From Methanobacteriota archaeon (GTDB lineage Archaea; Thermoplasmatota; Poseidoniia; Poseidoniales; Poseidoniaceae): DNA of 35,862 nucleotides. A model generated the notes under the pieces. The model saw only the letters and a program-made list of their open reading frames with translations, searched no databases and had not been told where the DNA came from. This document shows positions 23,827 through 33,331 of the stretch, piece by piece; the stretch's first letter is position 1, and every line of letters starts with the position of its first letter. The position numbers and the translations under genes are program-made. The stretch lies in NCBI GenBank assembly GCA_011524855.1, contig WTJK01000053.1, forward strand, positions 10,550 to 46,411. Reading direction: 5' to 3'.

Positions 23827-24585
23827 ATGAACATGGCCGAGGAAATCCTGCGCGTTGAAAACCTCCACGTCAAGGTGGAGGACACCCCCATTCTGCACGG
23901 CCTTTCGCTGACGGTCAACCGCGGTGAGAAGCACGTCATCATGGGTCGGAACGGCGCTGGTAAATCGACGCTCGCCAGCGTCATCATGGGTCACCCCGCC
24001 TACGAAATCACGGAGGGTGAAGTGTTCTTCATGGGCCGCCCCCTTGACGAGCTCGACGTGTTCGAACGGGCCCGTGCCGGGATTTTCCTGTCCTTCCAGT
24101 ACCCCGCTGTCATCCCCGGCGTCCAAGTCGGAACGTTCCTCAAGAAGTCGGTCCAATCGGTCCGCCAAGAGGCGGTGAAGGCACGCGCATTCCGGCAGGA
24201 ACTCAACGCTGCCATGGACACCCTTGACATGCAAAAATCCGTGCTGTCCCGGTACGTGAACGATGGCTTCAGCGGTGGAGAAAAGAAGCGATTGGAAATT
24301 CTCCAAATGCTGCTGCTCAAGCCCAACCTGGCGCTTCTGGACGAAACGGATTCTGGCCTGGACATCGATGCCCTGCGCATCGTCGCCAAGGGCATCAACC
24401 AAATCGCACCGGACGCGGGTTGCCTCATCATTACCCACTACCAGCGCCTGCTCGACCATGTCAAACCCGATTTCGTTCACGTGATGATCGACGGTCAACT
24501 CGTGATGTCGGGCGGCCCAGAATTGGCCTTGAAACTCGAGGAGCAGGGCTACGACTGGCTCGATGCGACGGAGGTGGAGGCATGA
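23827..24585 (+). CDS. sufC: Fe-S cluster assembly ATPase SufC
   Basis: SufC is the ABC-type ATPase of the SufBCD scaffold. It has Walker [10 protein letters not shown] (40-48), the SufC-type FLSFQYP Q-loop, signature FSGGEKKR and Walker [13 protein letters not shown] with ITH as switch region, all typical of SufC. Three in-frame ATGs lie at 23821, 23827 and 23833; the middle one has the best spacing (6 nt) from GGGGAGG. About 252 residues is normal. The stop overlaps the sufB start (ATGA). First gene of a six-gene operon. Confidence 0.96.
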   Translation: MNMAEEILRVENLHVKVEDTPILHGLSLTVNRGEKHVIMGRNGAGKSTLASVIMGHPAYEITEGEVFFMGRPLDELDVFERARAGIFLSFQYPAVIPGVQVGTFLKKSVQSVRQEAVKARAFRQELNAAMDTLDMQKSVLSRYVNDGFSGGEKKRLEILQMLLLKPNLALLDETDSGLDIDALRIVAKGINQIAPDAGCLIITHYQRLLDHVKPDFVHVMIDGQLVMSGGPELALKLEEQGYDWLDATEVEA

Positions 24586-25988
24586 GTGACGAAGCCCGTG
24601 AGGCGGTTGGCGACTACCGTTTTGGATTCCACGACCCGGAAAACGCCACCATCCGCTTCGACAAAGGGCTGAGTGAGCAGGTTGTTCGAGACATCTCGGA
24701 GCTCAAAAACGAGCCCGAGTGGATGACGGAGATTCGGGTCAAGGCCTACCACCATTTCGTGGAGCGCGAAATGCCCGACTGGGGCAATTGCGGTGAATTG
24801 AACAACATCGATTTTGACAACGTGACGTATTTCCTTCGTTCCTCCGACGCCACCGAGCGGGATTGGGACGACGTCCCCGAAGACATCAAGCGAACCTTCG
24901 ACCGTCTCGGCATTCCGGAGGCTGAACAGAAGTACCTCGGTGGCGTTACGGCCCAATACGAGTCCGAGGCGGTTTACCACTCCATTCGCGAAGACCTCGA
25001 AGCTCAGGGGGTCCTTTTCCTTGACATGGACAGCGGCCTTCGTGAGCACCCTGAGATCATCAAGAAGCATTTCGGCACCGTCATCCCCTACAGCGACAAC
25101 AAGTTCTCCGCTCTCAACACGGCGGTGTGGTCCGGTGGTTCGTTCATCTACGTCCCGAAAGGCGTTCATGTGGAAATGCCGGTGCAGGCCTACTTCCGCA
25201 TCAACGCCCAAAACATGGGGCAGTTTGAACGCACCCTGATCATCGCCGACGAGGGGAGTTCCATTCACTACGTTGAAGGGTGCACCGCACCAACGTACTC
25301 CACCGACTCTCTGCATTCTGCCGTTGTCGAGCTCATCGCCATGAAGGGTGCAAAAATCCGCTATTCCACCATTCAGAACTGGTCGGCCAACGTGTACAAC
25401 CTCGTGACCAAGCGCGGTGTTGCCTACGAAGATGCCACGGTTGAATGGGTGGATGGCAACATCGGGTCGAAATTGACCATGAAGTACCCCGCAGTCCTCC
25501 TCAAAGGCGAGGGTGCCCACGCTGAGGTCATCTCCGTGGCGTACGCCGGGGCCGGTCAGCACCAGGATGCGGGTGCCAAGGTCCACCATCTCGCGCCCCG
25601 CACCACGTCCAACATTTTGTCAAAATCCATCTCGAAGAACGGCGGGCGATCTTCGTATCGGGGAATGCTTCAGGTGTCGCCAAAAGCCGACGGATGCCGC
25701 TCCAAAGTGGTCTGCGACGCGCTGATGCTTGACAGCGAATCCCGCTCCGACACCTATCCCACCATGGAGGTTGGCAATTCAACGGCGGACCTTGAACACG
25801 AAGCCAGTGTGTCCAAGGTGTCGGGAGACCAACTGTTCTACTTGATGAGCCGCGGCTTCTCCGAAGACGAGGCCATGGGTCTCATCGTCAACGGCTTCTT
25901 CGAGCCCTTTACCCGAGAACTCCCCATGGAATACGCCGTGGAACTCAACAAGCTGCTTGAACTGGAAATGGAGGGCTCCATCGGATGA
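24582..25988 (+). CDS. sufB: Fe-S cluster assembly scaffold SufB
   Basis: SufB is the scaffold on which the cluster is built from SufS-derived sulfur. The 468-residue product has the family pattern: N-terminal helix, [21 protein letters not shown], the right-handed parallel beta-helix, and the C-terminal [19 protein letters not shown] block shared with SufD. Cys378 in [11 protein letters not shown] corresponds to the essential Cys405 of E. coli SufB. The start ATG at 24582 overlaps the sufC stop (ATGA); the upstream frame extension lies inside sufC and was rejected. The stop overlaps sufD. Confidence 0.97.
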   Translation: MSDEAREAVGDYRFGFHDPENATIRFDKGLSEQVVRDISELKNEPEWMTEIRVKAYHHFVEREMPDWGNCGELNNIDFDNVTYFLRSSDATERDWDDVPEDIKRTFDRLGIPEAEQKYLGGVTAQYESEAVYHSIREDLEAQGVLFLDMDSGLREHPEIIKKHFGTVIPYSDNKFSALNTAVWSGGSFIYVPKGVHVEMPVQAYFRINAQNMGQFERTLIIADEGSSIHYVEGCTAPTYSTDSLHSAVVELIAMKGAKIRYSTIQNWSANVYNLVTKRGVAYEDATVEWVDGNIGSKLTMKYPAVLLKGEGAHAEVISVAYAGAGQHQDAGAKVHHLAPRTTSNILSKSISKNGGRSSYRGMLQVSPKADGCRSKVVCDALMLDSESRSDTYPTMEVGNSTADLEHEASVSKVSGDQLFYLMSRGFSEDEAMGLIVNGFFEPFTRELPMEYAVELNKLLELEMEGSIG

Positions 25989-27025
25989 GTTACGCCGACC
26001 TCGCCGTCCCTTCCCGTGCCCTCCATCTCTGGCGATACACCCCGTGGGCGCGCATCCACCCCTCAACCGTGGACGACGTTCCTTCAGCCGATCCTGTCCG
26101 ATGGGAAGTTGGTGATGGCGGTGTGCTTGCTGAAGCTACGCCCCGTGCTCAGGGCAGCCCGGACATCGCTCGGACTTTTCTGGCCGAGAGCAACCCCTCC
26201 GTGTGGGCCCTCCGTTGCTCACCCGACGCGCCAACGGTGCATGTTCGTGCCGTGGCATCGGGTCACGTGGCCGTAGGGCACCTCCACATTGTAGCGGAAG
26301 GCGACGCCACGGTGGTGGTCCATCTCTCCGGCGAAGCCGATTGGGCCGGTCTCCACATCACTGCGGAGGTGAGCGACAACGTGCGTTTCGCCTACGGATT
26401 GGTCAACGAACTTTCGGTGAACAGCAAACTGCTGCGCTGCGAGGACTGGACCGTTGGCCGCGACGCCGATGTTCAACATGCCTCGCTGTCGATGGGCGGA
26501 TTCCGCTGTAAAAACGACCTGCGCACGCGATTCACCGCTCCTGGTTCCCGACTCACCCAAGCGGTGTCGGTGCACGGTCGTGGCGAGCGGCACGTTGACC
26601 ACCATCTCGAGATCCACCATGATGTTGGCCGCACCGACTCGTCCCTGACGGTCCACTCCGCATGCGACGACCGCAGCCATGCCATCGCCACCGGTCTGCT
26701 GACCATTGCCGAACAGGCCAACCATTGCGATGCCGGTCAGGTGTTCAAGAACCTCCTTCTCTCGGAAAAAGCCCGAGCGGAGGCCATCCCCGAGCTTGAG
26801 GTGTTGGCCGATGAGGTTGCTGCAGCCCACGGTGCGGCCAGCGCACCGCTCGACCCCAACCAAATGCACTACCTGATGAGTCGGGGTCTTGACGCCCAGG
26901 AATCAGCAGCGCTCATCGTTGAGGGTTTCATGCACGACGGTTTTTCCTCGCTGACCAACAGTGACCTGTTGGAGGCCTTGCGCACCCGACTGACGGTGCA
27001 CTTGGAATGCGAACTGAAGAGGTGA
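25985..27025 (+). CDS. sufD: Fe-S cluster assembly protein SufD
   Basis: The 346-residue SufB paralogue completes the SufBC2D complex. It has the same beta-helix pattern ([23 protein letters not shown]) and the C-terminal [19 protein letters not shown] block. His282 in AAAHGAASA matches the cluster-site His360 of E. coli SufD. The start ATG overlaps the sufB stop; sufS follows with a GAGGTGA ribosome binding site that contains the sufD stop. Confidence 0.94.
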   Translation: MSYADLAVPSRALHLWRYTPWARIHPSTVDDVPSADPVRWEVGDGGVLAEATPRAQGSPDIARTFLAESNPSVWALRCSPDAPTVHVRAVASGHVAVGHLHIVAEGDATVVVHLSGEADWAGLHITAEVSDNVRFAYGLVNELSVNSKLLRCEDWTVGRDADVQHASLSMGGFRCKNDLRTRFTAPGSRLTQAVSVHGRGERHVDHHLEIHHDVGRTDSSLTVHSACDDRSHAIATGLLTIAEQANHCDAGQVFKNLLLSEKARAEAIPELEVLADEVAAAHGAASAPLDPNQMHYLMSRGLDAQESAALIVEGFMHDGFSSLTNSDLLEALRTRLTVHLECELKR

Positions 27026-27029
27026 TTCG

Positions 27030-28223
27030 GTGAGCCTTCGCGACCAGTTTCCGATTTTGCAGCGTGAGGTGAACGGCTACCCCTTGGTGTACCTTGACAA
27101 CGCTGCTACCACACAGAAACCCCAAGTCGTGTTGGACGCCATGAGCCACTACTACGCACATTCCAACGCCAACGTTCACCGAGCTGTCCACACCTTGGCC
27201 GGTGAGGCCACGGAGGGCTACGAGGCGTGCCGAACCAAATTGAAGCAGCGTTACAATGCGGAGCGCGTCATCATCACCAGCGGCACCACCGAAGCGATCA
27301 ACCTTGTTGCCCACGGATGGGGACGCGCCAACCTCCAGAAAGGGGATGCGGTTGTTCTGACGGAGATGGAACACCACTCCGACATTGTGCCGTGGCAAAT
27401 GCTTGCTGAAGAGCGGGGTGTTGAACTGCGGTACGTGCCCGTTCTTCCTGATTTTACCCTGGACATGGACGTGTTTTCTGCCTCACTGGAAGGGGCCAAA
27501 CTCGTATGCGTGGTTCACACCTCCAACGTGCTCGGCGTCCGCAATCCCCTCGAAGCAATCATTGAGCAATCCCACGCCGTCGGCGCACGGGTACTCATCG
27601 ATGCTGCCCAAGGCGTGCCCCACGCATCGATTGATTTCACCGAATTTGGTCCGGATTTCATGGCTTTTTCCGCCCACAAAATGTGCGGTCCAACCGGCAT
27701 CGGTGCCTTGCTGGTGACCCCTGCAGCCTTTGATGAGATGCAGCCGTTCATGGGCGGCGGCGACATGATCGAAACCGTGACGGTCGACGGGTCGACCTAC
27801 CAGACAAACGAGCACAAATTCGAAGCAGGCACCCCTCGGATTGCTGAAGCCATTGGCTGGTCGGCTGCGCTGGACTGGATGACGTCGTTTGACCTCGATG
27901 TTGAACACGCCCGACTGGTGGACATCGCCGGTTGGGTTGCCCAGCAGTTGCGTGAATTGGGCATGACCGTGTACGGTCGCCACGGACCGGATGACGCTGC
28001 TGTGGTCTCGTTCCTGCACCCCACCATCAACAGCGACGACATGGCACATTTGCTTGATGCACGAGGCTTTGCGGTGCGAACCGGCCACCACTGTGCCCAG
28101 CCGTTGCTTCAACGTCTTGGCATTTCGGGAACGGTTCGTGCTTCGTTTTACATTTACAACACCCGCGATGAAGCCGAAGCGTTCGTTGCGGAAATGAAAG
28201 ACATCGTGGAGACGTTCGCATGA
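27030..28223 (+). CDS. sufS: Cysteine desulfurase SufS
   Basis: The 397-residue type II cysteine desulfurase takes sulfur from cysteine as a persulfide. PLP Lys217 is in FSAHKMCGPTG, and the catalytic Cys355 lies in RTGHHCAQP; YLDNAATTQKP and EMEHHSDIVPW are also as in SufS. The gene starts with GTG at 27030, with SD GAGGTGA 4 nt before it. The stop overlaps the sufE start (ATGA). Confidence 0.97.
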   Translation: MSLRDQFPILQREVNGYPLVYLDNAATTQKPQVVLDAMSHYYAHSNANVHRAVHTLAGEATEGYEACRTKLKQRYNAERVIITSGTTEAINLVAHGWGRANLQKGDAVVLTEMEHHSDIVPWQMLAEERGVELRYVPVLPDFTLDMDVFSASLEGAKLVCVVHTSNVLGVRNPLEAIIEQSHAVGARVLIDAAQGVPHASIDFTEFGPDFMAFSAHKMCGPTGIGALLVTPAAFDEMQPFMGGGDMIETVTVDGSTYQTNEHKFEAGTPRIAEAIGWSAALDWMTSFDLDVEHARLVDIAGWVAQQLRELGMTVYGRHGPDDAAVVSFLHPTINSDDMAHLLDARGFAVRTGHHCAQPLLQRLGISGTVRASFYIYNTRDEAEAFVAEMKDIVETFA

Positions 28224-28639
28224 GTTTCTACCCTGCAGCCCTTCAGGAACTCATCGAGGAGTTTCAAGAGATCGACGACAAGCGTGAGCGGCTGGAATAT
28301 TTGTTCGAACTTGCCGACGAAGTCAACGAATTCCCCACCTCGCAGTGGAGCGATGTGACCCGTGTGCGTGGCTGTCAATCGGAGGCTCACGTTCACATTG
28401 AGGTCGATCAGGGACTGGTGCACTTTCAATCGGGGGCCGATGCCAAAATGGTGCAGGGCATGATGGGCATCCTCACCATTGCTCTGGAAGGGCTCGCTCC
28501 TGCCCAAGCCCTGATGATTCCGCCCGACTTCGCTGAGGCCATGGGTTTGCTCAACACGTTGACGCCGAGTCGCTCGAACGGTTTCCGAAACATGTTTGAC
28601 AAGGTGATGGCGGACATCCGCCTGCAGGTGGAGGGATGA
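28220..28639 (+). CDS. sufE: SufE sulfur acceptor
   Basis: SufE takes the persulfide from SufS and stimulates it. The 139-residue length is typical. The key Cys52 lies in TRVRGCQSEAHVH, matching the family RVxGCQS motif, preceded by the DKRERLEYLFELADE helix. It is coupled by ATGA overlaps to sufS and to the next gene. A SufE-SufS pair rather than SufU is of bacterial type. Confidence 0.95.
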   Translation: MSFYPAALQELIEEFQEIDDKRERLEYLFELADEVNEFPTSQWSDVTRVRGCQSEAHVHIEVDQGLVHFQSGADAKMVQGMMGILTIALEGLAPAQALMIPPDFAEAMGLLNTLTPSRSNGFRNMFDKVMADIRLQVEG

Positions 28640-28959
28640 CCATGGTGACCAAAGATGCGGTAATGGAACAACTCGACGAGGTCGAAGACCCTGAACTTGA
28701 ACTTTCCATTGTTGAATTGGGTCTTGTCTACGATGTTCGATTTGAGGACAAGGAGGAGGGCCTTCACGCTGAAGTTGACATGACGCTGACGTCACCCGGT
28801 TGTCCAGCAGCACCAGAAATCATGGCCGCCGCTCATCGTGCTGCCCTGATGACCGAAGGCCTCGAATCGGTTCACATCAACCTCGTCTGGGCCCCTCGTT
28901 GGGACCCCAAGGTCCACGCCAGCGAAGACGCTCGCATGGACATGGGCATCTGGGATTGA
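28636..28959 (+). CDS. sufT: DUF59/MIP18-family Fe-S protein (SufT-like)
   Basis: The 107-residue protein has the DUF59 pattern: EDPELELSIVELGLVYDV (17-34), MTLTSPGCPAAPEI with Cys56 (49-62), and LVWAPRWDPKVHASEDAR near the end. DUF59 proteins help mature Fe-S proteins, and SufT is the form found at the end of suf operons. The start ATG overlaps the sufE stop. Last gene of the operon; a TATA-like box for the next gene follows within 40 nt. Confidence 0.9.
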   Translation: MTMVTKDAVMEQLDEVEDPELELSIVELGLVYDVRFEDKEEGLHAEVDMTLTSPGCPAAPEIMAAAHRAALMTEGLESVHINLVWAPRWDPKVHASEDARMDMGIWD

Positions 28960-28995
28960 CCGTCCGGTAGCGCCTCTGCCACACGTTAAGCCACG

Positions 28996-29003
28996 GCTTT
29001 ATG
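28996..29003 (+). promoter_or_regulatory. TATA-like box for the pirin gene
   Basis: GCTTTATG is centred about 27 nt before the ATG at 29027, in the gap after the suf operon. Confidence 0.55.
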
Positions 29004-29026
29004 GCTGACCTCCTCCACTCATCACC

Positions 29027-29737
29027 ATGGCAATCCACGTCCACAAATCCGAAGCCCGAGGAAAAGCCAACCACGGCTGGCTGGACACCCGTCACTCGTT
29101 TTCGTTCGCTCGGTGGTACAACCCTGACCACATGGGCATTGGCCCGCTTCGGGTGCTCAACCAAGACGTCATCACGGGGGGTTCGGGTTTTCCCACGCAC
29201 GGTCACCGGGACATGGACATCGTGTCCATTGTCCTTCGAGGGGCGTTGGAACACAAGGACAGCGAGGGGAACGTTGCCGTCATCCGCCCGGGAGAAGTCC
29301 AACGCATGAGTGCCGGTACCGGTGTGACGCACAGCGAAATGAACCATTTCAAAGACCAAACCACTGAATTTCTCCAAATCTGGGTGATCCCCGACGAGCG
29401 AGGCATGGCGCCATCCTACGAACAGAAAGCCCTGAACCCCGAGGTGACGGAGGGCGAACCTTTGCCCGTGCTCGCCAGCCCCCGTGGTGCAAACGGAGGC
29501 ATCGGCCTGCACCAGGACGCTCACATGTTGGGCGGCAAGGCTGCGGCAGGGGTGTCCACGCGTTACACCCTCGAAGAAGGGCGTCTTGGTTACTTTCACA
29601 TGCCCAAAGGTGCGTGTTGGGTGAACGGCACGTTGCTGAATGAAGGAGACGGGATGTACATGGCGGGACCCGAGACGTTGGAGTTCACGGTGGAAAGCGA
29701 CGGCTACCTGCTCCTGTTCGATTTGACCGGCCAATAA
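29027..29737 (+). CDS. Pirin-family protein (YhhW-like, quercetin dioxygenase type)
   Basis: The 236-residue bicupin has the pirin metal ligands His58 and His60 in PTHGHRDMDIVS, and His102 and Glu104 in GVTHSEMN. The RHSFSFARWYNPDHMGIGPLRVLN start is typical of the YhhW/pirin group, some of which oxidise quercetin in vitro; the physiological role is not known. It has its own leaderless-type promoter and is monocistronic or heads the next gene. Confidence 0.93.
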   Translation: MAIHVHKSEARGKANHGWLDTRHSFSFARWYNPDHMGIGPLRVLNQDVITGGSGFPTHGHRDMDIVSIVLRGALEHKDSEGNVAVIRPGEVQRMSAGTGVTHSEMNHFKDQTTEFLQIWVIPDERGMAPSYEQKALNPEVTEGEPLPVLASPRGANGGIGLHQDAHMLGGKAAAGVSTRYTLEEGRLGYFHMPKGACWVNGTLLNEGDGMYMAGPETLEFTVESDGYLLLFDLTGQ

Positions 29738-29830
29738 TTCACCACGACCCCATCGTCCACGGCCGGTCAATCACATGCGAACGACCATCGGCCAAGAAGG
29801 GTGAAAAAGCCGAGTAGGGCTACCCTCTCC

Positions 29831-30469
29831 ATGAGCAGCCCCACGTCGTTTGAGGACTACCTGGTCATCGGCTGCATGCGATGCGACAAGGGCGGGACAG
29901 ATCGCTGTAAGGTGTTGCCATTCGTGAACGAACTCCGTCACCTTCGCTCCCTTCTTGCGGAAACCGATTTGGTTGAGGAAATGAAGTGGAGCGTCCCCGC
30001 CTACACCTTGAACGGGAAGAATGTCATCATGTTGGGGGCTTTTGTTCATCACGCCAGTTTATCGTTCTTCAAAGGGGCCATCGTGGACGACCCGAAAGGG
30101 CTTCTCGTCAGACCTGGCGAGAACACACAGGCCTCGCGTCAGCTCCGAATCACCTCGCTGGACCAGATTCTCGAACTCGAAACCGAAATTCGCGCACTGA
30201 TCGCCTCTGCCATTGACGTTGAGCGTCGCGGCCTGAAGGTGGAGCGGGTACGGCACGAGGCGGTGGCGTGCAAGGAGTTGCAAGCCAAGTTTGATGCTCA
30301 ACCAGCGTTCAAAGCGGCGTTCGAAGCACTCACGCCCGGTCGCCAGCGAGCGTACCACCTGCACTTCAACCAGGCCAAACAGGCCAAAACCCGTGTTGCT
30401 CGGATTGCCAAGTACGAGGCTGCCATCCTCGACGGAAAGGGGATGAACGATGTGTACAGGAAGAATTGA
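29831..30469 (+). CDS. YdeI/DUF1801-family protein
   Basis: The 212-residue protein matches the YdeI family: FVNELRHLRSLLAETDLVEEMKWSVPAYT, then SFFKGAIVDDPKGLL, SRQLRIT, and the ending LTPGRQRAYHLHFNQAKQAKTR with DGKGM. The function of the family is unknown; it is cytoplasmic. The ATG at 29831 fits the family N-terminus; GTGAAAAAG at 29801 is probably the TATA-like region 25 nt upstream rather than a start. The stop lies 14 nt from the convergent membrane gene. Confidence 0.85.
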   Translation: MSSPTSFEDYLVIGCMRCDKGGTDRCKVLPFVNELRHLRSLLAETDLVEEMKWSVPAYTLNGKNVIMLGAFVHHASLSFFKGAIVDDPKGLLVRPGENTQASRQLRITSLDQILELETEIRALIASAIDVERRGLKVERVRHEAVACKELQAKFDAQPAFKAAFEALTPGRQRAYHLHFNQAKQAKTRVARIAKYEAAILDGKGMNDVYRKN

Positions 30470-30483
30470 CCGTTGTTTCTTGG

Positions 30484-31083
30484 TCAAGCCTCGTCCTCGA
30501 AACGGGTCTCTCGGGCCCGTTCCATGGCTTCATCCGTGGTGAACCAGAAGGTGGGGGTCGGACCGAGGTCCTTGTCCCAGCGTTGAACCGCCCGTGCAAA
30601 CATCTCACCTTCGGTGTACGCTTCACACCACTTGAGGCACCAATCGGCTTGCGCCACCATGGCTTCATCATCCGGTGAGGTGCGCTTCAGGACCTCGGCC
30701 TGCAAGGCGATGGTCATGGTCCACAGCGGGGCCAAGGCATAGGTGACGTAGGGGTTGCGTTCCATGTCGACGCTCCTGAATTCGGTCCACAGGGAAAACA
30801 CTTGGTCGTAGAGAAAACCGATCGTCAAAACACCCAACATCACGGAGAAAAAAATGCCGACAAGAGCAAAGTACGTGCTCGAAACGCCGAGGATTTCACC
30901 TGAAAAGCACGCCCCTCCTGTACATTCGGAGGTGAACCGCCATTCGATCAGCGGCCACACCAGCAGGGTGATGGTGGTTCCCCACAAGAGCAGGCTGACA
31001 ATCGCCTGGGATTGTTGCATTCTCCAATATTGCCGCATGACCCATTTTTTGAAGAAAGTCGTTGGTTCAGGGCTTTCTGTCAT
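30484..31083 (-). CDS. Hypothetical two-TM membrane protein
   Basis: With the ATG at 31083 the product has 199 residues. It has a short basic N-terminal stretch (FFKKWVMRQYWRM), one TM (about 27-48), a short loop with two Cys (SECTGGACF), a second TM (about 66-90), then a soluble C-terminal half with YVTYALAPLWTM and many aromatic and acidic residues. No family was recognised. A longer frame to 31218 exists, but a TTTAATG box about 25 nt before 31083 supports the shorter start. Confidence 0.6.
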   Translation of the reverse strand: MTESPEPTTFFKKWVMRQYWRMQQSQAIVSLLLWGTTITLLVWPLIEWRFTSECTGGACFSGEILGVSSTYFALVGIFFSVMLGVLTIGFLYDQVFSLWTEFRSVDMERNPYVTYALAPLWTMTIALQAEVLKRTSPDDEAMVAQADWCLKWCEAYTEGEMFARAVQRWDKDLGPTPTFWFTTDEAMERARETRFEDEA

Positions 31084-31103
31084 GCTCCGAAGGCTGGCTT
31101 CAT

Positions 31104-31111
31104 CATTAAAG
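31104..31111 (-). promoter_or_regulatory. TATA-like box for the hypothetical membrane gene
   Basis: On the minus strand CTTTAATG is centred about 25 nt before the ATG at 31083. Confidence 0.45.
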
Positions 31112-31206
31112 AAGCAACCCCCCAAGGAGCAGGTTTGGCGTCCAAGCAAGGGATGGAGAGGTGCCTTCAGCGGGTTTGTGCGCTGATGCGACCTCCATTG
31201 GGAAAC

Positions 31207-31214
31207 GGTTAAAC
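31207..31214 (+). promoter_or_regulatory. Possible TATA box of a leadered glycosyltransferase transcript
   Basis: GGTTAAAC lies about 90-100 nt before the start, so the mRNA would have a leader of roughly 65-70 nt carrying the GGGGTGA ribosome site at 31296-31302. The rest of the 31084-31298 gap shows no gene. Confidence 0.35.
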
Positions 31215-31307
31215 ACACACGAACGGACCTTGAGACACCAACACCGGTGCTGTACGGGTGCGTTCACGCCCCATGCGTCACCGAACGACAAAGCAGGGGT
31301 GACGCCG

Positions 31308-32489
31308 TTGACCAAACGCCACATCCTGTTCATCCCATCATGGTACCCGAGTCCGGATGCGCCCCTGCTTGGGACCTATTTTCGGGAGCAGGCAGCGATG
31401 TTTGCCGAAGAGGGACACAAAGTCGGGGTGCTTCATGCGCGGTTCCACGACCTTCCCTCTGCAACCTGGTTGAAAGGGCCGAGTGAACCGATCACCATGG
31501 TTGAGGAAGACGGTCTCATCGTGGTTCGTGCAAGAAAACGCCTGTTTCAACCCGGGCCGCTCCACAGAATTCCACCTGTTTACCGGTCATCTGTTCGAGC
31601 TCGTGAGAAACTGGCGCTGCGGATGTACGATGCGTACAAAGCGGTGCACGGCGCCCCTGATATCATTCACGCCAAATCGGCGATGTGGGGGGCCATCCTC
31701 GCCAAAGCCATCGCAGAACGTGACAACATCCCCTACGTTGTCACCGTTGGCTCGAGCGTGTTTGCGAGGGGCATCGTTGGGCCTCGGGAACGAAAAACTG
31801 CAGCGTTGACACTGAGGTCCGCCAATCGTCTCTTGTCGGTGAGCACCACCTTGGCGGATGATTTGGAGCGCATACTGGGGATTCAAGCCTCAGCGTTCAT
31901 GACCGTTCCAAACATGATTGATTCGGAAAAGTTTCCCTACACCCCCTTGCCCGAAAACGAGATGTTCACGTTTGGGTACATGGCCAACCTGGTCGAAGAC
32001 AAGGGCCATCGGACCTTGCTCAACGCCTTCGTTGATGTCCCGAACGCCAAGCTGAGGCTGGCCGGTGACGGACCGCTTCGAGCCGAATTGGAGGCCATGA
32101 CCACACGACTGGGTTTGGACGGCCGGGTCGAATTCGTCGGTCCTGTGCCTCGAGAAAAAGCGTCGGGGTTCTTCCAAGCCATCGACGCCTTTGTTCACCC
32201 GAGCCGTTACGAAACGTTTGGCATTGTGCTGGTTGAAGCATTGTCAACGGGCCGACCTGTGATCGCTACCCGCTGTGGAGGTCCCAACGACATCGTTCGG
32301 GCGGAGGATGGCACCTTGGTCAACGTCGACGACGTCGACGGCCTCGCTGAAGCCATGCGCAGTTTCATCGGAAGGGTGTGGGACACGCAGGTCATGCGTG
32401 ACGGTGTCGAAGCAAGGTACACCAAGGAGGCTGTTCGCAACCGGTTGCTGGGTGTTTACGAGACCGTCCTTTCTCCACCTCGCCCTTGA
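31308..32489 (+). CDS. Glycosyltransferase family 4-type
   Basis: The GT-B fold enzyme has about 393 residues. FIPSWYPSPDAPLLGTYFREQ opens the N-terminal domain, and the second domain shows FGYMANLVEDKGH, LAGDGPLRAELE, VEFVGPV and HPSRYETFGIVLVEAL with the GT4 EX7E pair, then GGPNDIV. It transfers sugar from a nucleotide sugar to a glycan or lipid; the acceptor is unknown. The start is TTG at 31308, 5 nt after GGGGTGA; GTG at 31299 is the alternative. It clusters with FkbM and a second glycosyltransferase, which suggests surface glycan work. Confidence 0.9.
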   Translation: MTKRHILFIPSWYPSPDAPLLGTYFREQAAMFAEEGHKVGVLHARFHDLPSATWLKGPSEPITMVEEDGLIVVRARKRLFQPGPLHRIPPVYRSSVRAREKLALRMYDAYKAVHGAPDIIHAKSAMWGAILAKAIAERDNIPYVVTVGSSVFARGIVGPRERKTAALTLRSANRLLSVSTTLADDLERILGIQASAFMTVPNMIDSEKFPYTPLPENEMFTFGYMANLVEDKGHRTLLNAFVDVPNAKLRLAGDGPLRAELEAMTTRLGLDGRVEFVGPVPREKASGFFQAIDAFVHPSRYETFGIVLVEALSTGRPVIATRCGGPNDIVRAEDGTLVNVDDVDGLAEAMRSFIGRVWDTQVMRDGVEARYTKEAVRNRLLGVYETVLSPPRP

Positions 32490-32494
32490 AAGAG

Positions 32495-32502
32495 GGTTAA
32501 AG
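32495..32502 (+). promoter_or_regulatory. TATA-like box for the FkbM gene
   Basis: GGTTAAAG is centred about 27 nt before the ATG at 32525, just after the glycosyltransferase stop. Confidence 0.5.
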
Positions 32503-32524
32503 ACCGTGATTCGGTGGAGTGGGC

Positions 32525-33280
32525 ATGGCTCAGGACCGGGTGGTGACTGAATTCGTGTACGCCGATGAGCGCATCACCATGGAAGGTTACCACGCCGAGG
32601 ATTCCATTTTCAACCGAATTGCAGAGGACCAGACGTTTTACGAACACCCGTTGCTGGAGAAGGCTCGGTCGTTGGACCTCGAAGGCGTCTACATCGACAT
32701 TGGCGCCAACATCGGGAACCATTCGGTGTACTTTAGCCGCTTTTGCAACGCAACAAAAGTGTACAGCTTTGAGATCGATGAGGCCATTTTTGGCATCTTG
32801 AAAAACAACATGGAACACAATTGTGAACCCGGCACGTACCACCTTGCTGACATCGGCATTTTGGACAAAAAGGGATTCGTTGACCTGTCCGACACAAACC
32901 ACCTCAACGCAGGGATGACCAAAATCGTGAACGTTGAGGGAAGCCATCGCGAGGTCGACACGCTTGACAACGTGATGGAGGGCGTTGACAACATCGCCCT
33001 GATCAAGATGGACGTTGAAGGGTTTGAAGTGGACATCGTCCGCGGTGCGGAACACATCCTGGAGACCCAATCCCCCGTTATTTTTGCAGAATTGGCAACA
33101 AAAGCCGAACTCAAGGCCTTCAAGCAGGCCGTGGCCAAATTTGGTTACGACACGGACATGGTCAATTACGCTGCAACACCGACGTACTTGTTCCAAAAAG
33201 CATCGGTTCCGGTCGGCACCAAAGCCAAGCAATCCGCCAAACGCCTGTACTGGGGCGTCAAGGACAAACTGACCAAGTGA
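32525..33280 (+). CDS. FkbM-family methyltransferase
   Basis: The 251-residue SAM-dependent O-methyltransferase has the FkbM pattern: YIDIGANIGNHSVYFS (SAM-binding motif I), VYSFEID (acidic residue binding the ribose) and IKMDVEGFEVDIVRGAEHIL with VIFAEL further on. FkbM enzymes often methylate sugars in glycans. The ATG at 32525 is chosen from the TATA spacing; a GTG lies 6 nt upstream. It sits between two glycosyltransferases, so a sugar hydroxyl is a likely substrate (inference). Confidence 0.92.
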   Translation: MAQDRVVTEFVYADERITMEGYHAEDSIFNRIAEDQTFYEHPLLEKARSLDLEGVYIDIGANIGNHSVYFSRFCNATKVYSFEIDEAIFGILKNNMEHNCEPGTYHLADIGILDKKGFVDLSDTNHLNAGMTKIVNVEGSHREVDTLDNVMEGVDNIALIKMDVEGFEVDIVRGAEHILETQSPVIFAELATKAELKAFKQAVAKFGYDTDMVNYAATPTYLFQKASVPVGTKAKQSAKRLYWGVKDKLTK

Positions 33281-33331
33281 GCGCTGGTGCAGCCCGCAAC
33301 CTGCACCTCGCAACAGAGGAGATGCCAACGG

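Noticed and set aside
24420-24581. N-terminal extension of sufB
   Set aside because: It lies inside sufC in another frame, and the family N-terminus begins at the ATG overlapping the sufC stop.
24549-25589. Long minus-strand frame opposite sufB
   Set aside because: sufB is certain and the translated product has no family features.
32456-33328. Minus-strand frame opposite the FkbM gene
   Set aside because: Antisense shadow; the plus strand encodes clear SAM-binding motifs.
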